Assembly: GCF_008329535.1 (NCBI RefSeq)
Contig: NZ_NPKR01000007.1
Coordinates: forward strand, 124,001-188,000
Source of the DNA: Mycolicibacterium sp. P1-18
GTDB lineage: Bacteria > Actinomycetota > Actinomycetes > Mycobacteriales > Mycobacteriaceae
Reading direction: 5' to 3'
DNA length: 64,000 bases
Shown: piece by piece, positions 27,601 to 35,175 of the stretch
Position numbering within the stretch: position 1 is the stretch's first letter
Layout: every line of letters begins with the position of its first letter
Notes under the pieces: model-generated
Seen by the model: the letters and a program-made list of their open reading frames with translations, nothing else
Told to the model about the DNA's origin: nothing
Database searches by the model: none
Program-made: the position numbers and the translations under genes

Positions 27601-27826
27601 CGGGGGGAGGGGAGACGTGGACGAAGCGGACGCGGCGATCGAACGCCTTGCCTCGGCGGGCAGGGACGATCTCGCGATCGTCGAACTTGTTCTGCTCCGG
27701 CTGCGGGCACTGGCCGCGCGGGCCCGTGGTGACGACGTCGCGTGTCGGCACTCGCTCGGGCGATGTCGCGAGCGGGCGACGGCCCTGGGCTTCGAGGGCT
27801 TCGTCGCGCACGCTCAGTTCAAATAG
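24677..27826 (+). CDS. Class III adenylyl cyclase-like / AAA ATPase / helical-repeat protein
   Basis: 1049 residues from the ATG at 24677, which has GGAGAGG 8 bases upstream (a TTG at 24599 would add 26 residues). Order: a zinc ribbon (CRAC, ten residues, CDEC; residues 4-21), a class III cyclase domain (residues 34-190), an AAA/STAND ATPase (Walker A GPAGIGKSR, Lys near 264) and a C-terminal helical repeat region. There is no LuxR domain. In the cyclase domain metal Asp42 and Asp86, Lys82, Thr154 (class IIIb type) and Arg165 are present. The transition-state Asn position (161) is Gly, so activity is doubtful. Confidence 0.82.
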   Translation: MTVCRACDSELRAAAKFCDECGEATRPADAAEIKQVTVLFADVVHSMDIAVALGPERLRGVMADVFDVSAAAVKRYGGTVDKFTGDGIMAVFGAPVALEDHALRGCLAALSLQREVRRLAVHLGREGVDVAVRVGLNSGRVVAGRLGAEPRAYTAIGEAVGMAQRMESVAPPGGVAISESTARLVDDVVDLGDTEFSTVKGVASPVAVRRLLQVRPHHALSRRADSPLIGRRWEMAVLEGTFDEVLDGFGGASVGLCGPAGIGKSRLVREMAAIAATRGVQVFRARCESIAKDVPFHVVAQLLRAVLKVGGSESDSDTERLGMQLPDVSPEDLLLLGDLLGVNEPGVVIPTLHPDARRRRLTALIRGAWTTQRSPAVYVVENAQWIDEVSESMLADFTAVISRTDSMALITHRPEYGGALSRLAEGRTITLAPLSRPETSELIAEQLGRDDSLTELAATIAERAVGNPFFVKEIVRDLAERGVLRGRRGAYAFNAAVAEVSVPPTLYAVIAARIDRLDVQAKRTLNAAAVVGTRCTAELLTAIGVEPAFDGLVDAEMVDRVKFSSPDEYVFRQPLIRTVAYETLLRADRADVHRRVAAAIEARYPTLADQNAALIGEHLEAAGDDAAAYGWHMRAGAWSRNRDISAARMSWAKARRVAQALPLDDPNRLPMRIAAGTLLCATAYRTAESMSHSGFQEVRELASAAGDKRSLALAMLGQYTDHMVHGGVTEASALGTEVRALLESVDDPALIVGLSVAPMIAKQQTGEIAELLRCSQTAIDLADGDPTMGDIVFGSPLALALMFRGIGRCWLGMEGWQDDCRDSLDMARRTDRLTYSKCVVYKHSVATLQGVLLPDDATLAEVEEALGIATDHGDHHAVALATYCLGGVLLERGSGDRRRGRHLLAAIREMADRGHFYRSEVAVLDLFHARELARDGHLDVAVDELRVAANSVFESGQFAHGVIATRILVETLLRRGGRGDVDEADAAIERLASAGRDDLAIVELVLLRLRALAARARGDDVACRHSLGRCRERATALGFEGFVAHAQFK

Positions 27827-28074
27827 CCCTCGACTTCGTTCTCGGACCGCACGCTGGCCTGGTCGGGATCCTGGCCCGTCTCGCGCAGGGCGCGGCGCTG
27901 ACGCAGCAGGTCCCAGCACTGGTCGAGCTGCACTTCGAGACCGCGAAGGCGGCGATGCTCCTCGGACTCGTCGATCTCGCCCTGCTGGAGCTTCGCGCGC
28001 AGTTCCTTCTCCTCGGCGACCAGGCCGTTGACTTGAGCGAGGATGTCGGCGTCTTTGTTCGGGTCAGTAGCCAC
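27814..28074 (-). CDS. DUF2630 small protein
   Basis: 86 residues from GTG (MATDPNKDADILAQVNGLVA). It is almost entirely helical and charged (EEKELRAKLQQGEIDESEEH, LDQCWDLLRQRRALRETG), likely a coiled coil. This matches the DUF2630 family, of unknown function. Its 3' end overlaps the cyclase gene on the other strand by 13 bases. Its start is 31 bases from the divergent FKBP start. Confidence 0.82.
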   Translation of the reverse strand: MATDPNKDADILAQVNGLVAEEKELRAKLQQGEIDESEEHRRLRGLEVQLDQCWDLLRQRRALRETGQDPDQASVRSENEVEGYLN

Positions 28075-28105
28075 GTCCCCAGTCTGCCCGACTAGCGTGG
28101 GGAAC

Positions 28106-28468
28106 GTGGCCACTAAACCCGAGATCGAGTTCCCCGACGGTCCGGCACCTGCCGAACTCGTCATCGAAGACATCGTCGTCGGCGACGGTGCCGAGGCGGT
28201 GCCCGGTGGCACCGTCGAGGTGCACTACGTCGGCGTGGAGTACGACACCGGCGACGAGTTCGACAGCTCCTGGAACCGCAACGAGTCCATCGAGTTCCCG
28301 CTGCGCGGCCTGATCGAGGGCTGGCAGGACGGCATCCCCGGCATGCGCGTCGGCGGACGTCGCAAGCTGGTCATCCCGCCGGCGAAGGCCTACGGGCCGG
28401 CCGGATCCGGGCACCGGCTGTCGGGCAAGACGTTGATCTTCGTGATCGACCTGCTCGACGCCCGCTGA
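28106..28468 (+). CDS. FKBP-type peptidyl-prolyl isomerase
   Basis: 120 residues from GTG (MATKPEIEFPDGPAPAEL). The FKBP core is complete: VEVHYVGVEYDTGDEFDSSW, SIEFPLRGLIEGWQDGIPGM, VGGRRKLVIPPAKAYG and LIFVIDLLDAR. It has no signal peptide, so it is cytosolic. It speeds cis-trans isomerisation of proline bonds. TAGCGT 7 bases upstream and a GGGGAA both could set the start. The next gene starts at the base after its stop, so the two form an operon. Confidence 0.9.
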   Translation: MATKPEIEFPDGPAPAELVIEDIVVGDGAEAVPGGTVEVHYVGVEYDTGDEFDSSWNRNESIEFPLRGLIEGWQDGIPGMRVGGRRKLVIPPAKAYGPAGSGHRLSGKTLIFVIDLLDAR

Positions 28469-28972
28469 GTGCGTTCCGCACTGCTGGTCGCCCTCGCCCT
28501 GGCGTTCGTCGTCACGGGGTGCGGGGCGACCGGCGGGTCGGGTGTTGCCGATCCCGCCGCCCGAAGCGCTTCGTCGGTGATCCCGTCGACCACGTCGTCG
28601 GCCGTGGAGAAGCGGGGGCCCTTCGGGGCCATGTCGATCACCAGGACGGCCAACGGGTTCACCGTGACCGGTGAGGTGCCGGACCAGTCCCTCAAGACGG
28701 ACCTGCCCGCCACGCTGCGTCAGGCCATGCCCGGCGCCAAGATCGTCGACCAGCTGACGGTCAAGCCTGGCGTCACCCCTCCGGAGTTCTCCGGTCTGGG
28801 CGCGTTGTTCGGGGTGGCCATGGACGTGCAGGGCTTCGGCGTGAAACTCGTCGGGAACACCGCCACCCTCACGGGCAGCGCCAAGACCGACGCCGCGAAG
28901 ACGGCGGCGGAGACCGCGGTGAAGGAGACCTGGCCGAACGTGAACGTTGCCAACGACATTCGGGTCGGCTAG
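28469..28972 (+). CDS. BON-domain lipoprotein at the position of ompATb/arfA
   Basis: 167 residues from GTG. A lipoprotein signal peptide (MRSALLVALALAFVVTGC; lipobox VTGC, Cys18) is followed by a Ser/Thr linker and two BON-like units: GFTVTGEVPDQSLKTDL to AKIVDQLTV, and ATLTGSAKTDAAKTAAE to VNVANDIRV. The arrangement recalls the BON part of M. tuberculosis OmpATb (Rv0899), which sits at the same place next to prrB. The OmpA peptidoglycan-binding domain is absent. It probably sits at the outer face of the membrane. Its stop overlaps the prrB stop. Confidence 0.75.
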   Translation: MRSALLVALALAFVVTGCGATGGSGVADPAARSASSVIPSTTSSAVEKRGPFGAMSITRTANGFTVTGEVPDQSLKTDLPATLRQAMPGAKIVDQLTVKPGVTPPEFSGLGALFGVAMDVQGFGVKLVGNTATLTGSAKTDAAKTAAETAVKETWPNVNVANDIRVG

Positions 28973-30315
28973 GACGGTCCGGGCAGCCGCAGCAGCAGCC
29001 GGACGCCGCCCAGCGGGCTCTCCTCCAACTTCGCGGTGCCGCCGTGCAACTCGGCCTGCTGGGCGACCAGTGCCAGTCCCAGGCCGGAGCCCGAGTGTGA
29101 CGCCGTCGACCCGCGGGAGAAGCGCTCGAAGACGACCGTGCGTTCCTCCTCGGGGATGCCCACCCCGTCGTCGTCGACCGCGATCTCCACGCCCGCCCTC
29201 GACGTGACCGCCGAGAGCTGAATGCGCGTGGCGCCACCGTGTTTGACGGCGTTGGCGATCGCGTTGTCCACCGCGAGACGCAGCCCGGCGGGCAACCCCA
29301 CGATGATCACCGTCGGCGCGGGCACCAGCGACACGTCGAGTTCGGGATAGACGCGCATCGCGTCGTGCGCGGCGCGGTCGAGCAGCTCGGTGATGTCGAC
29401 CGGCGAGTGGTCGTCGGACGTCGAGAGTTCGCCCTGGGCAAGCCTTTCGATGGCCCACAGCGTCGACTCGATGCGGGTCTGGGTCCGGATGACGTCGTTG
29501 AGGACCTCCTTGCGCTGATCCTCGGCGAGGTCCAGCGTCGCGAGCACCTCCAGATTGGTGCGCATCGCGGTCAGCGGGGTGCGCAGCTCGTGGGACGTCA
29601 CGGCGGCGAAGTCGCGGGAGGACACCAGCGCGGCCTTCGTGCGGTCCTGCTCCTGCCAGATGCGCTGCACCATGCCGTTGACGGCGTCGGCAATCTCGAC
29701 GGCCTCGGTGGCGCCGCGGACGTCGATGTCCGGTGCCGCACCGCCCACGTCGATGGCGCGGGTCTGCTGCGCCAGGCGCTTGAGCGGTCGCACGGCGAAC
29801 GCGGCGAGCAGCCAGCCCGCCACGGCCGCCGCCCCGATCGCGAGCGAACAGATCATGATCACCCGGCGGTGCAGGTTGTTGGTGTCACCGATGGTCGCGT
29901 CGTAGGTGGCGCCGACGGCGGCCGTCATCTCGCCCTGAGGACCGCTGATCTCGACGGTGCGCACCCGGTAGCGGACGCCGTCGATGGTGGTGTCGGCGTA
30001 CCCGGTGGGCAGCTCCGGCAGCGTCACGTCGGAATTCGACGTCACCCGTCCGTCGGGCCGCCGGACCGTGATGATCGCGTCCTGGTCGTTGGGCGACTTC
30101 GGGATCTGGTCGAGACCACGCGGCAGGAACGGGATGGCGAAGCCCGCCGCCTCGTCGAGCCGACGGTCCAGACGTTCCTTGCGGTCGTTGGTGATGCCCA
30201 CCCAGACGATCACCCCGACGATGCCGACCACGATGGCCGCGGCGATGGCGGTGGCGAACGCCACGCGGGTCCGCAACGACGGCGTGCGTCGGAGGACCCG
30301 CGAGACGACGTTCAC
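28969..30315 (-). CDS. prrB: Sensor histidine kinase PrrB
   Basis: 448 residues from GTG (MNVVSRVLRRTPSLRTRVAF). Two membrane helices (about residues 18-40 and 148-170) enclose an extracytoplasmic sensor domain; then HAMP, the H-box FAAVTSHELRTPLTAMRTN and ATPase boxes DNAIANAVKHGG, VDDDGVGIP and GSGLGLALV. It phosphorylates PrrA. The start is 4 bases after the prrA stop, so the two are one operon in the order prrA-prrB, as in M. tuberculosis. Confidence 0.94.
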   Translation of the reverse strand: MNVVSRVLRRTPSLRTRVAFATAIAAAIVVGIVGVIVWVGITNDRKERLDRRLDEAAGFAIPFLPRGLDQIPKSPNDQDAIITVRRPDGRVTSNSDVTLPELPTGYADTTIDGVRYRVRTVEISGPQGEMTAAVGATYDATIGDTNNLHRRVIMICSLAIGAAAVAGWLLAAFAVRPLKRLAQQTRAIDVGGAAPDIDVRGATEAVEIADAVNGMVQRIWQEQDRTKAALVSSRDFAAVTSHELRTPLTAMRTNLEVLATLDLAEDQRKEVLNDVIRTQTRIESTLWAIERLAQGELSTSDDHSPVDITELLDRAAHDAMRVYPELDVSLVPAPTVIIVGLPAGLRLAVDNAIANAVKHGGATRIQLSAVTSRAGVEIAVDDDGVGIPEEERTVVFERFSRGSTASHSGSGLGLALVAQQAELHGGTAKLEESPLGGVRLLLRLPGPS

Positions 30316-30319
30316 GGAC

Positions 30320-31039
30320 CTACTGCTGCCGCAGGACGAAGCCGACGCCGCGCACGGTGTGAAGCAGTCGCGACGCGCCACCCGCCTCCAGCTTGCGGCG
30401 CAGGTAGCCGATGAAGACGTCGACGACGTTGGTGTCGGCGGCGAAGTCGTAGCCCCACACCAGTTCCAGCAGTTGGGCGCGTGACAACACCGCGGTCTTG
30501 TGCTCGGCCAGCACGGCCAGGAGGTCGAATTCGCGCTTGGTGAGGTCGACGTCGACGCCGTTGACGCGGGCCCGGCGGCCGGGGATGTCGACCTCCAGCG
30601 GGCCGACGGCGATGGTCTCCGACGAGAACGTCGCCGTCGCGCCCCGGCGCCGCAGCAGGGCCTTGACCCGGGCGACCAGCTCGGCCAGGACGAACGGCTT
30701 GACCAGGTAGTCGTCGGCCCCGGCCTCGAGGCCGGCCACCCTGTCGTCGACCGAGCTGCGGGCCGACAGCACGCACACCGGTACGTCGTTGTCCATGGCG
30801 CGCAGCGCCGTCACCACGCTGACACCGTCGAGGACCGGCATGTTGATGTCGAGGACGATCGCGTCGGGCCGGGTCTCCGTCGCGCTGCGCAGCGCCTCGG
30901 CGCCGTCGACCGCGGTGCTGACCTCGAAGCCCGACAGTCGCAGTCCGCGCTCGAGGGACGCGAGCACGTCGGGGTCGTCGTCGACCACCAAGACCCGAGG
31001 TGGCGCGGCACCGCTAGCTCCCATCTCCATGCGCCTCAT
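30320..31039 (-). CDS. prrA: Response regulator PrrA
   Basis: 239 residues. The receiver domain (VLVVDDDPDVLASLERGL, phospho-Asp in AIVLDINMPVLDG, Lys in DDYLVKPFV) is followed by an OmpR-type winged helix (DLTKREFDLLAVLAEHKTAV, TNVVDVFIGYLRRKLEAGG). From memory the sequence is nearly identical to M. tuberculosis PrrA outside its first 14 residues. It is a DNA-binding regulator essential in M. tuberculosis. The start is ATG 31039; ATG 31030 is also possible. It is divergent from the PLD gene. Confidence 0.95.
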   Translation of the reverse strand: MRRMEMGASGAAPPRVLVVDDDPDVLASLERGLRLSGFEVSTAVDGAEALRSATETRPDAIVLDINMPVLDGVSVVTALRAMDNDVPVCVLSARSSVDDRVAGLEAGADDYLVKPFVLAELVARVKALLRRRGATATFSSETIAVGPLEVDIPGRRARVNGVDVDLTKREFDLLAVLAEHKTAVLSRAQLLELVWGYDFAADTNVVDVFIGYLRRKLEAGGASRLLHTVRGVGFVLRQQ

Positions 31040-31101
31040 CTTGCCTGATGCGCCACTATGGTTGCGGTAGGCGCGTGGCGCAGGCCTGAGGGGAGTGGTC
31101 G

Positions 31102-32109
31102 GTGCTAGCTTCGACAGTCGTGCAGCCGAGCGGCCCCCGCCTGATCGTCGAACCCGACGACGGTCTGGCTCCGGTCCTCGAGTTCATCGGATCGGCGCAG
31201 ACGTCGCTTCTGGTCAAGCAGTTCACCTTCACCGACGAGAGCCTCATCGACGCGGTCATCGCGCGGAAGCAGGCCGGCGTCGACGTGCGGGTGATGCTGA
31301 ACGCGGCCCGCTCCGGCGGCGACCGTGCCAACGACGAGACCTTCGAGCGCTTCTGCGCCGCGGGCATCTCGGTGCAGTGGGCCAACCCCAAGTTCTACGT
31401 CACCCACGAGAAGTCGATGGTGGTCGACGAGAAGACCGCGCTCGTCGCGACGTTCAACATGTGCCTCAAGTACTTCACGGCGACGAGGGACTACGGCGTG
31501 ATCGTCGACGACCCGGTGCACGTCGCCCAGATCGTCGAGGTGTTCAACGCCGACTGGAATCACGACGACTGGGTGCCCTCGGTCTACGAGGGCCTGCTGT
31601 GGAGCAACTCGAACTCGAGATATCACATGGCCCGCTTCATCGACACGGCCACGCACCGCATCGACGTGCAGCATCCCAAGTTCGTCGACGCCGTGATCCT
31701 GGACCACCTGGCGGCGGCGGTGCAGCGCGGCGTCAAGGTGCACGTGCTGTGCGGTGGCAGGCACGGCATCAGCGAGGGCGACGTGCTCGACACCTTCGCC
31801 TCGCTGCGGACGCTGCGCAGGTTCGGCGCCAAGGTGCACAAGCAGAAGAACCTCAGGGTGCACGCCAAGCTGATGATCGTCGACGACGAGCGGGCGCTCG
31901 TCGGGTCGATGAACATCGACCGCAGCGCCTTCGACCTGCGTCGCGAGCTGGGCATCACCGTCACCGAGCCGGCCGTCGTCGCGCGACTCAAGGAGGTCTT
32001 CGAGCGCGATTGGGCGCTGTCGCACCAGTATTCGCCGCCCGACCCGCTCGACTCCGCGACGCACGTCGAGGACGACTTCCCGCACGACCCGGAACTCGTC
32101 CACGAGTGA
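31102..32109 (+). CDS. Phospholipase D-like protein with two HKD motifs
   Basis: 335 residues from GTG with a GAGGGGAG ribosome site. Two HxKx4D motifs are present: HEKSMVVDEKTALVATFN (His102) and HAKLMIVDDERALVGSMN (His254), each followed by the usual Asn. Together they form one active site, so the protein should be catalytically competent. The family covers cardiolipin synthases, phospholipases and nucleases. It has no signal peptide or membrane helix, so it is cytosolic, and the substrate is open. Its stop overlaps the start of the chromate-transporter gene. Confidence 0.85.
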   Translation: MLASTVVQPSGPRLIVEPDDGLAPVLEFIGSAQTSLLVKQFTFTDESLIDAVIARKQAGVDVRVMLNAARSGGDRANDETFERFCAAGISVQWANPKFYVTHEKSMVVDEKTALVATFNMCLKYFTATRDYGVIVDDPVHVAQIVEVFNADWNHDDWVPSVYEGLLWSNSNSRYHMARFIDTATHRIDVQHPKFVDAVILDHLAAAVQRGVKVHVLCGGRHGISEGDVLDTFASLRTLRRFGAKVHKQKNLRVHAKLMIVDDERALVGSMNIDRSAFDLRRELGITVTEPAVVARLKEVFERDWALSHQYSPPDPLDSATHVEDDFPHDPELVHE

Positions 32110-32675
32110 CCACGCCGGAGCCGGCGAAGGTCGGACTGGGTGAATTGGCGCTGACGTTCAACCACATCGCGCTGGCGTCGTTCGGCGGCGGGCTGTCGGC
32201 ATGGTCGCGTGAGGTGATCGTGGTCGAGAAGAAGTGGATGGGCGAGGCGGAGTTCCTCTCCGCCATGACGATGTGCCGCATCCTGCCCGGCGCCAACCAG
32301 GTCAACATGGCCGTGTTCACCGGCACCAAGCTGCGGGCGGTGCCGGGAGCCGTCGCCTCGGTCGTCGGGCTGTGCTTCATGCCGCTGGTGATCGTGCTGG
32401 TGCTGGCGTTCCTGTACTTCACCTTCAAGGAGGTGCCCGCGGTCAAGGGCGTGCTGCACGGCGCGTCCGCGGCGGCCGTGGCACTGACGCTGGCGATGGT
32501 GATCAAGACCGGCAAGACGTGCCTGACGGGCGTGGTCCCGGTGGCGCTGTTCGCGTTGGCGTTCGTCCTCAACGGTGTGCTGCGGTGGCCGCTGCTGGGC
32601 GTGCTGGGCATCGTCGCGCCGTTGGCGCTGCTCTGGGCATGGCCCCGGAAGTCGGCCGAACGGGCCGACGCGTGA
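32106..32675 (+). CDS. Chromate transporter, first half (short-chain CHR)
   Basis: 189 residues from GTG overlapping the PLD stop. The CHR-domain signature appears as HIALASFGGGLSAWSREVIV and AMTMCRILPGANQVNMAVFT, followed by about five hydrophobic helices. ChrA-type proteins export chromate or a related oxyanion; many bacteria encode them as two half-length genes acting as a pair, as here. It overlaps the second half-gene by 4 bases. Confidence 0.85.
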   Translation: MTTPEPAKVGLGELALTFNHIALASFGGGLSAWSREVIVVEKKWMGEAEFLSAMTMCRILPGANQVNMAVFTGTKLRAVPGAVASVVGLCFMPLVIVLVLAFLYFTFKEVPAVKGVLHGASAAAVALTLAMVIKTGKTCLTGVVPVALFALAFVLNGVLRWPLLGVLGIVAPLALLWAWPRKSAERADA

Positions 32676-33217
32676 GCACCTACCTGCAACTGATCGCGCT
32701 GTTCGGGTCGCTGTCGCTGATGTCGATCGGCGGCGGCAACGCGGTGCTTCCCGACATGCACCTGCGGGCCGTGCACCAACATCGCTGGCTCAGCGACACG
32801 CAGTTCGCCGACCTTTTCTCCATCAGCCAGACCGCGCCGGGGCCCAGCATCCTGATCGTCGGCATGATCGGCTACGCCGCCGGCGTGCCGGTCGGGGGCG
32901 TGCTCGGCGGCGTGGTCGGCGGGTTCGTCGCCACCGCCGCGATGGTGATCCCGGCGGCGTCGCTGGTGTACGCCATCACGCTGTTCTGGCAACGGGCGCA
33001 GGAGTCGAAGTGGCGGATTGCCGTCGAGAAGGGGTTCGCGCCGCTGACCGTCGGGCTGATCCTGGCGTCGTCGCTGGTGATGAGCCGCGCCGCCGACCAC
33101 GACTGGCGGGCCTACCTGCTGACGGCGGTGTGCACGCTGATCTTCGTCCGGTCCAAGGTCAACCCGCTCGTCGTCGTCGCGGCGGCGGGTGTGATCGGTT
33201 ACTTCGGCATCGTCTGA
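32672..33217 (+). CDS. Chromate transporter, second half (short-chain CHR)
   Basis: 181 residues from GTG. The matching CHR signature is LSLMSIGGGNAVLPDMHLRA and SISQTAPGPSILIVGMIGYA, with about five helices. It is the antiparallel partner of the preceding gene. The GTGA overlap ensures equal translation. Presence with a PLD-like gene in one transcript is not an arrangement I recognise. The 77 bases downstream hold the promoter of the ABC genes. Confidence 0.85.
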   Translation: MSTYLQLIALFGSLSLMSIGGGNAVLPDMHLRAVHQHRWLSDTQFADLFSISQTAPGPSILIVGMIGYAAGVPVGGVLGGVVGGFVATAAMVIPAASLVYAITLFWQRAQESKWRIAVEKGFAPLTVGLILASSLVMSRAADHDWRAYLLTAVCTLIFVRSKVNPLVVVAAAGVIGYFGIV

Positions 33218-33257
33218 GTTAGCCATAACGGGTATAGCCCTACGCATGGGTAACGAA

Positions 33258-33288
33258 TTGACCTCATGCTTTGTTGAGGTTTTACGGT
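33258..33288 (+). promoter_or_regulatory. Promoter with inverted repeat before the ABC exporter operon
   Basis: TTGACC (33258-33263) resembles a -35 and TACGGT (33283-33288) a -10, 19 bases apart and 6 bases before the ATG at 33295, which implies a leaderless mRNA. Between them an inverted repeat ACCTCA (33261-33266) and TGAGGT (33275-33280) lies in the spacer and could bind a regulator. No regulator gene is adjacent to the operon. Confidence 0.45.
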
Positions 33289-33294
33289 GATGAC

Positions 33295-35175
33295 ATGAGC
33301 ATGGAGTACGCGGCCAGCCGGGCCCTATACCGGCAGCGCAACGCGCGTGGGGGTGACCTCCGCGTGCTGGCCAACCGTGCCCTCTTGATGCGCATCTGGC
33401 GGTTCTCGGCCCGCCACCACCGGCGTCTGGGCGCGTTCGTGGCGGTCAGCGTCGTCGGTGCGCTGCTTGCGGTGTCCACTCCGGTGCTGGCCGGGCGGGT
33501 GGTGGACGCAATCGTGCACGGCGGCCTGCCGAGCACGGTGGTGGTGCTGGCGTCGGTGATCGCGGCCGTCGCGCTGGCCGAGGCCGGCGTGGGCATGCTG
33601 ACCCGCTGGCTGTCGTCGAACATCGGCGAGGGCCTCATCCTCGACCTGCGGACCGCGGTGTTCGACCACGTCCAGCGGATGCCGGTGGCGTTCTTCACCA
33701 GGACCCGAACCGGGGCGTTGGTCAGCCGGCTCGGCAACGACGTGATCGGGGCGCAACGCGCCTTCTCCGACACGCTGTCCGGCGTGGTGGGCAACCTGGT
33801 CACCCTCGCCCTGACGTTGGCCGTGATGCTCGGCATCTCGTGGCAGATCACCGTGCTGTCGCTGTTGCTGACGCCGTTGTTCCTGTTGCCCGCGCGCCGG
33901 ATCGGACGCACGATGGCGACGCTGAGCCGCGAGAGCGCGATCTACAACGCGACGATGAACACCCAGATGACGGAACGCTTCTCGGCCCCCGGTGCCACGC
34001 TGGTCAAGTTGTTCGGGGACCCGGGCCGCGAGTCCCGGGAGTTCGCGTCGCGGGCCGATCGGGTTCGCGACATCGGCGTGCGGACCTCGATGCTGCAGGC
34101 CACGTTCATGAACTCGCTGACGCTGATGTCCGCACTCGCGCTGGCGCTGGTGTACGGGCTGGGCGGCGTGCTGGCGATCGGCGGCGCGCTGCAGGCCGGC
34201 GCCATCGTCTCGCTGGCCCTGCTGTTGACCCGGCTGTACGCGCCGCTGACGGCCCTGGCCAACGCCCACGTCGAAATCGCCAGTGCGCTGGTAAGTTTCG
34301 AGCGGGTCTTCGAGGTGCTGGACCTGACGCCGCTGATCGAGGAGAAGGCCGACGCCGTCCCCGTGCCCGACGGCCCGGTGGGCGTCGAGTTCGACGACGT
34401 GCGCTTCGGCTATCCCTCGGCCGACAAGGTGTCCCTGGCCTCGCTCGAGGAGGTCGCCGTGCTCGACGACCGTGGCGGAGACGAAGTGCTGCACGGCATC
34501 TCGTTCACCGCCGAGCCCGGGCAGATGGTCGCGCTGGTCGGATCGTCCGGAGCGGGCAAGTCGACGATCGCCTCGCTGCTCGCGCGGCTGTACGACGTCG
34601 ACTCCGGCGCGATCACGCTGGCCGGCGCCGACGTCCGCGACGTGACCTTCGAGTCGCTGAAGGAGACCGTGGGCGTCGTCACCCAGGACGGTCACCTCTT
34701 CCACGAGTCCATCCGCGCCAACCTGACCCTGGCCGCGCCGGGGGCCACCGACGACCAGCTGTGGGAGGCGTTGCGCCGGGCCCGCCTGGCCGACGTGGTG
34801 GCCGACATGCCGGACGGTCTCGACACCATCGTCGGCGAGCGCGGCTACCGGCTCTCCGGTGGTCAGCGCCAGCGGCTCACCATCGCGCGCCTGCTGCTCG
34901 GTAAGTCCCGGGTGGTGGTGCTCGACGAGGCGACCGCGTCGCTGGACTCCGAGTCCGAGGCTGCCGTCCAGCTGGCGCTGGCCGAGGCGCTCGCCGGCCG
35001 GACGTCCCTGGTGATCGCCCACCGGCTCTCCACGATCCGGGCGGCCGACCAGATCCTGGTCGTCGAGGACGGTCGCATCGTCGAACGCGGCACCCACCGC
35101 ACCCTGCTGGCGCGCCGCGGTCGCTACGCGGAGTTGTACGAGACGCAGTTCGGCGACGAGACGTCCGCCGCATGA
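33295..35175 (+). CDS. ABC exporter half-transporter 1 (probable homodimer)
   Basis: 626 residues: six membrane helices (residues ~45-330), then an ATPase domain with Walker A GSSGAGKST (near 415), signature LSGGQRQRL, Walker B VVVLDEATASLD and H-loop AHRLS. All catalytic residues are intact, so it can work as a homodimer. It is the first of three overlapping ABC genes (ATGA junctions at 35172 and 37148). The substrate is unknown. Confidence 0.88.
   Translation: MSMEYAASRALYRQRNARGGDLRVLANRALLMRIWRFSARHHRRLGAFVAVSVVGALLAVSTPVLAGRVVDAIVHGGLPSTVVVLASVIAAVALAEAGVGMLTRWLSSNIGEGLILDLRTAVFDHVQRMPVAFFTRTRTGALVSRLGNDVIGAQRAFSDTLSGVVGNLVTLALTLAVMLGISWQITVLSLLLTPLFLLPARRIGRTMATLSRESAIYNATMNTQMTERFSAPGATLVKLFGDPGRESREFASRADRVRDIGVRTSMLQATFMNSLTLMSALALALVYGLGGVLAIGGALQAGAIVSLALLLTRLYAPLTALANAHVEIASALVSFERVFEVLDLTPLIEEKADAVPVPDGPVGVEFDDVRFGYPSADKVSLASLEEVAVLDDRGGDEVLHGISFTAEPGQMVALVGSSGAGKSTIASLLARLYDVDSGAITLAGADVRDVTFESLKETVGVVTQDGHLFHESIRANLTLAAPGATDDQLWEALRRARLADVVADMPDGLDTIVGERGYRLSGGQRQRLTIARLLLGKSRVVVLDEATASLDSESEAAVQLALAEALAGRTSLVIAHRLSTIRAADQILVVEDGRIVERGTHRTLLARRGRYAELYETQFGDETSAA

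Noticed and set aside
33325..35097. A 590-codon minus-strand frame
   Set aside because: It mirrors the first ABC exporter, whose Walker and signature motifs are intact on the plus strand.
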